From positions 17,585,142 to 17,649,141 of the forward strand of contig JASSKH010000001.1 of the NCBI GenBank assembly GCA_031763025.1: a stretch of 64,000 bases of DNA. The letters run 5' to 3'. The DNA is from Macrocystis pyrifera (taxonomy: Eukaryota > Sar > Phaeophyceae > Laminariales > Laminariaceae). The position numbers and the translations under genes are program-made. This document shows, one piece after another, positions 40,807-52,800 of this stretch. The notes under the pieces were generated by a model, which saw only the letters and a list, made by a program, of their open reading frames with translations, searched no databases and was not told the DNA's origin. Every line of letters starts with the position of its first letter. Within the stretch, counting starts at the first letter, position 1.

Positions 40807-43800
40807 GTGAGGGAGCATCTGCATTTGCGACCCAAGAGTTTCATTGTTGGTGTGCTCCTTGAATGCTCTTGAGGTTGGCGCATGAATTCGCCACGCTGTC
40901 CGCAGTGCATGTTGCTCATTCGACATCTCTCATGATGGATTCCTTCTTTGCTTGTCTGGTATTAATAATATTAATACTGCTGTCTGGTATGTCAGTACGA
41001 GCTCGAGGGACTCATGTTTTAGTACTGCTGCTGCTGTGCTCATGTTGAATCTGGTGATACCTGGTATGTACTACAGTATTAATATTAATACTTGCTACTC
41101 CTACACAGAGTAGTAATCGTGCTCGTACATATGATACGAGTACTCGTACCAACACTCGCACTTTTTCCCTCCTTGCACGTATGTACTGCTGTAGATCTAC
41201 ACCCCCCCCTCTTTGAGCAGGCTGCACCATGGTCCTTGTGATCTTACCAGAGATCTACGATCAGTACTACAGCAGTACTGCTTTAGAACTGCAGTCCCGT
41301 GTTGGGGACACACCAGTCAAATTCCAAGTAGTTTGTCCCCAAAACGGGACTGCGGTACTAAAAGGCCTAACTTCTTAACCCTCTTGGGATTTCAGAGGGA
41401 AAAATCGGCGATAACAATTGACGAGTACAGCTACGGCCACTGCTTGAATGGCGGATGGTGCACGTTGGTGTCCGAGTTACGATGGATAGCGGAGTGCAAG
41501 GACTCGTGCGGCATGGGTGCAACATGTTCCTCCTACTCGTCCTGGTAGGCGCTCACGCTGTGCGCGTTTGTAGCATGTTGGTAACACCAAAGTTATCGTT
41601 GGTTTGGTGACTACCACGGGATCCCAAAGAGGTTCACTCATAATCCGGAAACCATGGGACGATACATACCAGGTACCAGGTGGTAGCCGATAACGGATGG
41701 CGACGCGACCGATGCAAGCATGCTCGTACGGCTACTATCACCTACCTGATACCTGGTATCATCTTACCTGGTTTCACTCGTCACCCCCCGAAAGAGCCAC
41801 CCGTTGGTTCAACCGCATGTGGTTCTGCTTCGTGAGCCCTTAATAATGACGCTTGCAGGATACCTTTTACGGGCACAGATATGAAAGTGGTTTGTTGATG
41901 TCAACAGATCGTTCTTGGGTTCAGATAGGATGGGATGAAGGAGCGGAAACGCCTCCGCGGAGATGCTTTCGCCAAATGTGTGAGTACCGTGAGCCTCCCA
42001 CCCATCGCCATGGCCGATATCGTAGCCGCTCGTCAACGCGACCACCACCGTCGACGCCGACGAGCTCGCCAAGTCCTCGTATGCGACGGAGGAGACCGTG
42101 GTCAAGTCGGTCTCGCGTGCAAAGACCGCCCCGTACGACGTTTCAGAGCGCACGACCGACACCGTCGGGTTTGATTTTATTCTGGCCGCGTGCTCGCGCG
42201 CGACAGACAGGGATGACCAGGAGGAATGACAGGAACTCCTACGAAAGAATTAGGCTTAGGGTTGCTATAGGACAACTCGAACGCGGAGAGTTGGCGCATC
42301 AAAACGACCTCGCCGCCCCCCCCCCCCCTCCGATGTTTTTCCCCACCCACCCTCTGGGTTTGCATACCCGGCAGGTGGTGTATCCATGCTGGCTAAGAAA
42401 CGTCGGAGGCGCAGGGCAGGCGAATCGGCACCAGATTCCCCGACTGAAACCGTCGCCGCTGCGCCCGAGCTGAAGCCGACTCCGCCGAGTGTCGGCTCCA
42501 CTCCAGCGAGGGGAGGGGGGCAGACCGGGGAGGCGGAGGCCGAGTGGGAGGGGGGACAGGAAGTCGAGGACGACGAGGGGGATGATAATGTTGGGGCGGT
42601 TGTGATGCCACCGCTGCCCTCGGAATTGGGCATGGAAGCTGTCATGTCTGCGCAGGTAGATGCAAAAAAACTGCCAGATTTTGTACACCTCTATAAAACC
42701 TACTACACATACCACGCGCGAGCGAAGTATCACACGCAGCTTGCAAATATCAGTTTTGAGGAAGTATTCGATTTAACAGCTTGATGTGTCTTTCTCTGTG
42801 TATTTATTTGGTGCTATTCTGTAGATTGGTTCTCCGTATTCACTACTCACGCATGCACTTTGACTATAATTTGAGGTTCGACAGCTGCTGTCGCGGCACG
42901 AGACGTTTGGACGTGGCCCTCTTCCATGTGGCGACCGACCGATGTCCCTTCCACGATAGTCCTCGACCACGACTTAAACCCTCGTTAGACCCTTGTATGG
43001 CGGCCTACCAAACGAGAAATGCACTCTTATGAGCCGTCTGCTAGTGGGCATCCCTTAAAGGAAGAGCGTGCAGCAGCGCAAGTATCCTCGTGCTGCGATC
43101 AGAGACCCTTGTTACAATAGGGGTACGTAGCACCTATTGTAGCACCTACTGTAGCACCTACTGTACCGCCTACTGTACCGCCTACTGTACCACCTACTGT
43201 AGCATCTACTGTATCACGTACTGTATCACGTACTGTAGCAACTACTGTAGCACCTACTGTAGCACCTGCTGTAGCACCTACTGCCGCCTTCTGTAGCATC
43301 TACTATAGCACCTACTGTATCACCTACTGTACCACCTACTTTAGCGTTTTCTGGGGCTCCTCACTTGAGGAGCCCCATACCTCGCCGAAAACTGGCATCT
43401 CAATATCATATTGAAGATTGTACTCGATGCACCATCCTGCTACCGAAAACATTTCTGCAACACAAACGAGATACACTGTACACACCGGGTAATCCCTCGT
43501 CAGTTGGGGATCTCGGTGAGTCAGAAATATTGCCTCATAAGGCAAAAAAGTGCTACTACCGATATCGTAGCACGCGTCTCAACCCTCTTAGGACAACAGT
43601 CCCGTTTTGGGGACGAACCACTCTAATTCCAAGTACTTTGCCCCCCAAACGGGACTGTATTCCTACAGTAAGAGGGTGTCGTTTTTATACTTATAAACGC
43701 TTCGGACACATCCCTCATCCCAGCCCAGCCCATAAGAGGTAGGGCTGCAGCTTCGTGTTGCCGATGTTGTGATCCATCGTCTTTTTTTTTATCGCCGAGT

Positions 43801-46800
43801 TTCCTTTGTTGACAAAGGGTTTTATATATGAGCACCTGAACGGTGCATTCATTGTCCTGGAAAGGCGGCGCATCCTTGCTTGGATGGCCATCGATATTCC
43901 CGGACGGTGCTTGCTTGCGCTGTCTTCTCTCTGGACCAAATATTTTTCGCCCCAATCGTGTAGGGCATGGCACGCGCCTGTTTCCAGACCGATGTAAACC
44001 TCGGGAACTACATACCACACACAACTCGTAGAACCGAATAATATGGCTCTACCAGGTGCATGGTAAGTCGAATGCACAAACACACAAACACCGTATCATG
44101 GGTGACAAACAGAAACAAGCGAGCCCAGTGCATCACGCAGCTTCCATAGTTGACTATCAACCACTCGATCGGTGGAACTCACAGCTGGCGTATTTGCTAC
44201 TATATTGTGAAACCCATAGGGACTATGCCGTTCGCTAAAGGGTCGCCTGCGCGGGTTATACGTCTTAACGCTCTTGGGTGAGCTCAGACGAGCCGGGCCA
44301 ACGACAGACGTGCGGACCGACGTACGCACCGAGCGATTGACCTACATGTGTTATTCTGGCGAGGCGATATCATTGAATTGATCCGAATAGTGACAGAGGT
44401 CCTCTTATTTACTCTGGAGCAAGCACGGGCATATGGGCCAAGGTGCGGTATATTGAGTTGCCCAACCCCTTATCTACAGGCGTCCAGCACTATTTTCTAG
44501 CGCCTTACTGATACCTTTTAAGTCTCAAGTTCTGTATTGTGATCCTCCAGTTCTGCTTTCTAAACCCCAACTTGTCTTCTATGCTTCCAGCCTTGCCTTC
44601 TAATCCTTCAGTTCTGTCTTTGAAGCTTCGAGTTCTGTATTCTAAGACCCCAGCCCCGTGGTCTAGCCGACAGTTCTGTATTCTAAGCCTATACACTATT
44701 AATAGTCATGCTGTCTTTGCCTCCATCGCTGTATTTAACCTGGTAAGCGAAGGTACTCTACTGCAAGCCTCCAGCCCTGTATGCCAAGCCTCCGGGTCTG
44801 TGTTTTACACCTCCAGCCCTGTCCTCAAAGCCCCAGTCTCCTCTCCCGTCCAGTAAGGTTCCTTTTTTCCACCGAACATTTCTAAAGCTTCCAGCGCTGT
44901 TTCCACCTCGTTACCGCCGTCGTAATTTTCGTTTTTTTTTTCATTTTTTTCTCTCGCAGGAACTCCAAGGAGAGGACATGATGTCGCCCGCGCGCGTACC
45001 AGCCCAAGCCGGATGTGACAGACGTAGAAATGGTTGACGGGGGGATGGGGGGCGGCGACGGCGGGCTGGCGGACGAGGCTTCTCGGAAAAAGGTACTGGT
45101 AGTACCTTTTTTACATGTCGATCCTCGCTAAATAGTTTTTTTTTCCGTTCATGCAACCACATGCGTGCGTGGACGATTGCGCGTTGTACGGCCGGATTCG
45201 TTAACCGATGGTATTCGCGTGGGGCACACCGTGTTAGTACATAGTCTGCATGTGGGGTAGTATTAATAGCAGCAAACCCGGTCGAGCGCTTACAGGCTAC
45301 TTAGCGGAGCTGCGAGCACTGGTACTTTTCTATATCTGCTGCGGCCGTATTGTTGCTGCACCCCCATGGTAATGTCGAAGATGATGCAGTCAGGGGCATG
45401 TGATATTTGGAATATGACCGACAGTGATTGGCTGCCTGGATGGAAGACTGTGCCAGTACTATCCCCACGTAGAGCCCTCCATCGCACCAGTTTCCGCGTG
45501 GTATAAGCGCACCATGTCCTCTCGTGGGTAGAAATATGATGGTGCGCAGAACGTTGCGTTGAAAAATGTGTCGGGACTCCCGTCCTGGTAAGGCGTTTGC
45601 GGAGTCGGAGAAAGAGCGGGGCGGGAGGAAATACTTACCGCTGTCGTCAACCAACTGCCGCCGAACGGCGTATGTAGATGGCAAACCTCTCCTCTCCTTT
45701 TATGTACTAACATACTCGGCATCCTAACATGATCTCAGCAGCAGCGGTGGGAGCAGCCTGAACGAGCTCGATGCGGCTCGATACCACATTAATGGGGAAG
45801 GGCTGGTAAAAATAATTGCCGACTTTTGTGAAGCGATTGTCGGAGCTACGACCCCGGCCGTCAGCAGGTTTTTTCGCTTTGTTTGTTTGCATTTTTTCCG
45901 TCCTAAACTCTCCAGTAACCGTATGCAAATTTTTCGCGAATGACAGTGCTGTCGGGAGGTTTTCTTTGTATGTATGTGCCGACCTGAGACTATCGCTTGC
46001 CTCTGCCTCTGCCTCTCTCGCCGTAAACATTATCCGAAAGAACGCAGAAGAGACAGAGAGAGCGTGGGGCAGTGTCTCCTCCCCTCCCCCGCCAAAAAAA
46101 ACGTCGTCCATCAACAAAGCAGTGCCTTGCTGCTGTATACGTACACAACAGTAGTGCGTTCCTCAACTAAGCTGTTTCTTTTCCGCTGTCCACCGGCCGC
46201 TGGTTCTCCTTTGCGCTTGTCGTGGCGTCTTGTTGACATGTGGGGCTTCCCTTCTGTTCGGGTAGGATTCGATGTACAGCTTCGACCTCGCCATCGAGCT
46301 GCCCATGGAGTCGGAGAGCCGGGAAGGGGGCAAGCAGACCGGTCTGGGGGTGAGAAGAGCCAGACGCCACCCCGTTCTGACGCGCACGCGAGAGCCACCA
46401 ACCACCGACTAAAATAGTTTGGCGCTGTGTAATATTGTTGACGAACTGCCCCCAGAAGACACATACATATATATATATATATATATAATACTGTGTATGT
46501 AATAGGCCTGCGATCGCGAGTTCATCTGAACATTTACAGCGACCACCCACAGCAGCAGCAGCCGCACTTGCGATACTTCACACCTCAGACAGATCAGATA
46601 GATCAGACAGATCAGATATACCAGACAGATCAGATAGATCAGATAGATCAGATAGATCATCTAGTTCCTCGCCTGCTGATGTGAGAGGCTGAGCAGGATC
46701 TGCAGGTCCGAACCAGGAAACATATGCTACCGTAAATGATGCAGGCTAGACTGGGCCCGCCTGGCAACATGAGCTAGCTCACACAGGATCGGGAATATAT

Positions 46801-49800
46801 GATCTATCCGCCTTAAAAAATCTGGATCGTGCACTGTGGGGGGAATTTTATACCTGTCCTAGATGTTGATATTTATGTATAGCTAGCCAGTGTTGCGAAT
46901 GGTGCGTCTTTGGGTGGATCGGTCGAGCCCTCGACAGGTGCTTGTGGCGCGTCCTCCCTTGTCTGCTTTGCCGCGCTTTGTCTAGGGTAACTGTTTTTGG
47001 AGCATCTTAACCCTCGTGGCTACGAACAGCCGGCCACATCGATGGGTCTTCGTCCCAACCGATTTCGCCGTACTGGATAGCTTGAGTTTTTTTTTTTTTT
47101 TTTCTCCATGCGTGTTTTCTTCGCATTGTTTTGTTTCGTTTGTTTTCGATTTTTGAGTGAAGTTAACTTGGTGTCGATTGCGTTGGCACTCGCGGGCATC
47201 ATGTGACGCATACTTTTTCCTTCCCCTCTTGTCGGATGCGGCAAGGCATAGCGCAAATTGGCTTGATGTTGCTGGTTTTGAGTTTCATATTTTCACTGTG
47301 TCAGGCACAGCTTTTTATGGGGGCTACGAGTATGGTGTTGCTTCCCTCCCTTGATGGCGAGTATGGGCGTTGCTTTCCACCCTGTCGGTGTACAAGTGCG
47401 GTGTGTGTACGTCGAAGACACTTATAAAAATCGCGATCACCACCTCCCGCCCTCCCTCAAACTCTTTCAAGGACTTTTTTTTTTTTTTTTTTGTTTTCTT
47501 TGGCGGCGCGCGGGTCACCCTGATTCGTGGTGTTCCCCTTTTCTTTCGTACTCTGATCAATATTTGGTTCGTTTTTGGAGCCGCTGCTCCGTCGTTTGTG
47601 GTCACTGTCGGCCTTCGGCGTTTGCGTTGTGTCGGTGCTCTTGACAGCTCGCCTTCGGGTTGCGCTAACTCCTCTTGAGGGATGTCGACCGAAGCAATGG
47701 TTGGTTACTTTGGTGTTATCAACATCCTACATACGCGCAGCAGCGTGAGCGCCTATTAATATCAGTAGTACGGGTAGGAGGATCATGTTGCCCCCGTGCC
47801 GTGCGACTAACCGTTCGCTGTAACTCGGACACCTAGTCGTACCGCCCCGCATCACGCAGCAGTAGTGGTCGTTGCTTGAGTAATCGTTACTGTTTTAGGG
47901 CCAGTTAACTCTTAGTGTGATCCCTTTTGCTAACCGCTTGTTCTGTCCTTCGTGGATCTTGGTCGCTTTCCGTTGTTGTGTGCTATGTCAGCCGTCGACG
48001 ATGAGCCCCGACGGCGTAATGCCTCTTCCGGACTTGCGCGAGCTAGCCAAGAAGACGCGCAAGAAGGATCGCCAAAAGCAAGCCGCAGAGGTAATTCTTC
48101 GGGTCTTGCTTTTATGAATGATCTGTATGCGCTGCTGTATGACCTGCCTGCGCCGTAAGAAGCAAGCCACGGAGGTGATGCTTCTGGCCTTGCGTGTATT
48201 AATGAACTGCATACGCGCTCTATGGATGGGCTGTGTGCGCCGTAATGAGTAAGCAGAGTATTTCTTGCTGTTTAACAGGCGAAAGGAGTTGCTAGTTTTC
48301 ACGGCCGTCTACAATGTAGGGGATAGGGCATGCCTTGTAGGGCATGTGCCTTACTCTCGAGCTGGGTGAAGCCGGAGTTAACGCTCCGTCCGGTCGAAGC
48401 TTTCCGAACATATTTATTTCGAGTAAGATTATCAGGTCGCCAAACAGGACTACGAACGATTCGCTGGTTTTCATTGACTACCTGAGGAATTACTCATAAC
48501 TCTCTATTGACTAGTTCTAAGGTACGGCAGAATAGGACAAGGACAGTAGTGCTCGTTCGTTTGTTCCCGGCCTCACGTGCGCAGCTGCGCGAGCATGAGC
48601 AGAGGTACACGAGCGGATGGCGCGAGACTTCTTGCTGCTGTTGATAGGCCTAAGGGCTAGGACTATTGCATGTTTTCTATGAGTATTTCTATGTATTTCT
48701 ATGGCTATGTTCCACTTTGCACCAGTGCACACAGTCGCCGACAGCTACTTACGAAATGTGCACCATCGGCAGCGCTTAGCAAGAGGCCCCTCGTGTTCTG
48801 TATGCAGGACGGCACGGCATGTCTCGAGCACGGTGACTCTCCTGAGTAAGGCGAACACCCTTCCCAACCTGTCGACGCCCAACAGTGCCACGTATCGGAC
48901 AGATCAGATAGATCATATTCAGATCATCTACAGATCATGTACATATCATGTACAGATCATTCCCACTTGGTGCTGATCTAGATGTTTCACGGCTGATGTA
49001 TTCCTGATCTGTGTGATCTACAGTCGCTGATGCTGCCTGGCCGGAGCCGCTCAATCTGCATGATCTAGGGACAGGCATGTTTCCTGGGTTGGATTTGTAC
49101 TGTACATATCCCGCACAGCATGTCATCAGAATAGCAGCTTAGGATCTAGATGATCTATCTGTAGATGATCTGTTCGACGCGTGGATCGGCCTTCTGTCGC
49201 TGTAGAATTACGGTAGGTTCGTAGGAGGCTCTCGCTGCCTGTACCCTTAATGTTGGTTAGTGATTACACCGTCGGTTTTGCCCGTTCACATCGTCTGCAG
49301 AAATTTCACGTCAGTGATACAATACCTGGCTTGATTTCTTACCGTTTTTTAGACCGTGCCTTAACATATACATGCCCCCTTTTTTACCACTGCATCCCGG
49401 TTTTGGGGCCACAACACTTGGAATTAGACTAGGATGTATTTTGGAGTTAAATTAGGTTAAACATCTAAAGTTTTTTTTTCGGCTCCGTGGCTTTCCTTGA
49501 CCGTTTTTTTGTTTTGTATGTTTTTGATCAGACAGAAACGGCGAGTAAGGTGGAGCGTGGAAACATCAAGGATTTCACGAAGCTGCTGGAGTTAGACCCC
49601 GAGGCGGACAGCGAGGAGGGCCTTTTCACCTCCGAATCGTAAGACCTACAGTATGTGTGGATATTTTTTACCAGTAGGTATTTACAGGTGTGTGAAATGG
49701 AATTTTTCCTCGATCATTCCTGGGGTTCCCGAACGAGCTGTAGCTTAAAACTTGGCAAACATGCGCCCGCTTGGCACCCTGACACCAACCGGACCTACCG

Positions 49801-52800
49801 GACCTACTCTAGTCCACAAGCTTGACGACGGCAGTGGCACTATTACGTAGCGTCCCTCACCACCCCCGACCGCTACCCGCTGACATTGGACCGCGTTCTG
49901 GCCCACAGGAATACTTCTAGAATGTGTGTATTACTACCTAGACTCGGTGGTTCTACAGTACCTCGTGGGTGCTAGAGCTAAAGCTTCCAGTTTTGTGCCT
50001 CATGCAAGGGGAAAACAGGATTCCCCCCTGGTATTGTTAAGCCCCTTCGGGACTTCCTTCCAAGAGGAAATAAAGTGCACACATCGGACAGATAGATCAT
50101 GTACAGATAGATCATCTTCAGATATATCATCTACAGATAGATCATTTACACATAGATCATCTGCATATATACCATCTACATATAGATCATCTTTAGATAT
50201 GTCATCGACAGATAGATCATCTTCATATAGATCATCTACAGATAGATCGTCTACAGATGTATAGTCTACAGATAGATAATCTAGATCCTAACCTGCCGTT
50301 ATGATATGTTGTACAGGATCTGCATATTAAACGGTACATGTCCAACGAAACATGTGCTAGATCATGCAGGTTAGGTTAATACGGCTCCCACCCGGCAACA
50401 TGAGCTAGATCATACAGATCATACAGATCAGGAATATCTCTGCCCGGAAAGATCTAGATCATGCTTCATGTGGGAATGATCCGTAGATGATTTGTCACCG
50501 ATGCGTGAAAGTGACGATGGCGGCATCGGTCATATCAACGGAAGAGCTTGACACGTGATTACACCTGATTACAGCAGTATGGGTCAACCAACGAAAACAC
50601 CTACTAATAATCCGAGCAAGCCTTGGATCTTGTTGTGACAACATCTTTGAACAAACCCTGAGCATGGCCTTATAGATGATGTAGTGCAGCGCTGGCCGCT
50701 GAGCATAGCTTTTTAGCGTCCTCGAGAAAGTCAGTCTTACCTCTTCAATACGTATCAGTCTGATGGGAAACTTGAGGAATTTTTTTTGTACTCTACAGTA
50801 GTACACATTGCGGCCATCGAAATGTACATCATATTTTCGATGAGACTGTAGGCCTATACTTGTACCGCATTTCCTGGTTGACGCACACTGTGTGCGAGAC
50901 GAAGGAGAGGACTGACCCCATACAGCGGTGTACCTATTTCAAGACAATTCGGTGTACGGCGGTAGTAGAGATACTACGAGGTAAATCGGCTTGTCACGAG
51001 AAAGAACTTACTTGGAATTAATGTGATATCGTAAAAGATAAAACCACATTAGAGATAAGACCACGTTTTTGGGATTGTCACGGGGTGGTCTTAACCCTTC
51101 AAGTACCGCAGCCCCGTTTTGGGGACAAATTACGAGTTTGACTGGTTTGTCCAAGAAACGAGACTGCAGTCCTAAAAGGGTTTAAATAAGTGTACCAGGT
51201 GTACATTGATGGGTTGATTGGGTTGGGGGCAGGGTTTGTCGTGTTAGTACCGTACGCGCTGACTGTCAACCATGAAATAGTGTCGAATAAGCAGGCCCGG
51301 CTGACGAGGTAAGGGGGCGTACCCGAGCAAATACGGGGGACCTAGAATAAATAGAACCTACCTTGGACCCTAAAAACAGGTGTTCCCCTACATTTACGCT
51401 CCACATATGGCTAGTATTAATATACTTCTGTAGTGTATGTTCCCCCCGTGACATATATGACATATACTTGGTGGAATACAAGAAGGCCTCCGACAAGCGC
51501 GCGGCATGCGTAGTCATGCTTCTGCGCGCCCCGGCTGTACGAACGGTTGCCGCTCTGGCGTACAGCAGTTTTCACACACGCGGTGACAGAAGATCTACAG
51601 ATCATCTACAGATAATTTCCACTTGATAAATGATCTAGATCCTTCAGGAAATATAGATTCCTGATCTGCATGATCTAGCTCCTGTTGCCGGGTAGGAGTC
51701 GTGCATTCTGCACGGTCTACTGCTGTAGCACATGTTTTCGGCGTTTGACCTGCCCTATAAGGCAGATAGATCCTGCACATCATATCGTATTGGAAGGTTA
51801 GGGTCTACTACATTACGTGGATGATCTGGATGGATGCAACTGACGGTAAAACACGACGACTACATGACCAGTCACGCGTGAATAACAACCCGGCGCTGCT
51901 GGTTCACGGAATGCTTATTGTACGCATCAGAACCACGCCGCCAGGAGCTGCACACGAAACGCTCGCAGCATAAACCGGTCGTACTGTAGATTCGCTCTCT
52001 GATCGTAGACGATGGGGGAGACCGCGCTTATGAAGGGTTTGACCGTTGTACCTGGGCCTCAAAATGATTGACGCCCGACATGTTGCTGTGTCGTTGCATT
52101 TGTTTCATGGGGTAGCACTAGGCCTGCGCACAGTAGGCGTAGCCGCTGCTGCGACATCTGCAACACCTCTCTTTCTGGGGATCTCAGCGTGACATACATG
52201 CCCGAGGCGAAGGCGTTACACACGGAATTCACCTCTTTGAATATTGTTGTCCCCCCCCCCCCCCTCGAGTACGGCCATGCAAGATGCCGAGTACACCCCC
52301 TCTCCCTGGCAGCTCTGTCGTGTCCTTACCTCCCGCTTGCGCCTACGTCTACCGTGTTGCCCTCGCCTTGTGCTTTACCAATACCCTTGGCATGCTTTGC
52401 TTGTCCCGCCTGAGAGTAACCTTTCGAAATCCCGTTCTTCGTTCGGTCTGCCCCAGATACGACGCTTTCTCTAGCATCCTGGGCGAGGGTAAGCCTTTCG
52501 TGGGCATCGCCAACTCCTACCTGCAGTCGGGGCACACGGTCCTCTTGGTCTTGTTGCTCGTGTGCACCTTTATCGACCTGCCTGGGTTCCCCCTGACTTC
52601 GCTGCCGTACGACTTGCGTGAATTCCTCAAGGTACGTGCAGCTGGTATGTGATAAAAAAATATGGATGTTCCTGGATACTTTGATGCGATCTTATGCCGT
52701 TGAGAGCGTTGAGAGCGTTGAACTCGCACAGGAAGGGTGCGGCGATCGCTTCTGAGCGCTCGTTTTTTTTCAGAACTGAGGGAAGGAAGGTTCCCAATAC

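Noticed and set aside
41809..42473. Overlapping + (206 codons) and - (117 codons, with an HGTHTFGE stretch) frames
   Set aside because: The HGTHT stretch hints at a subtilase motif but the rest does not fit, and both strands are open because of local GC content. Left unassigned.
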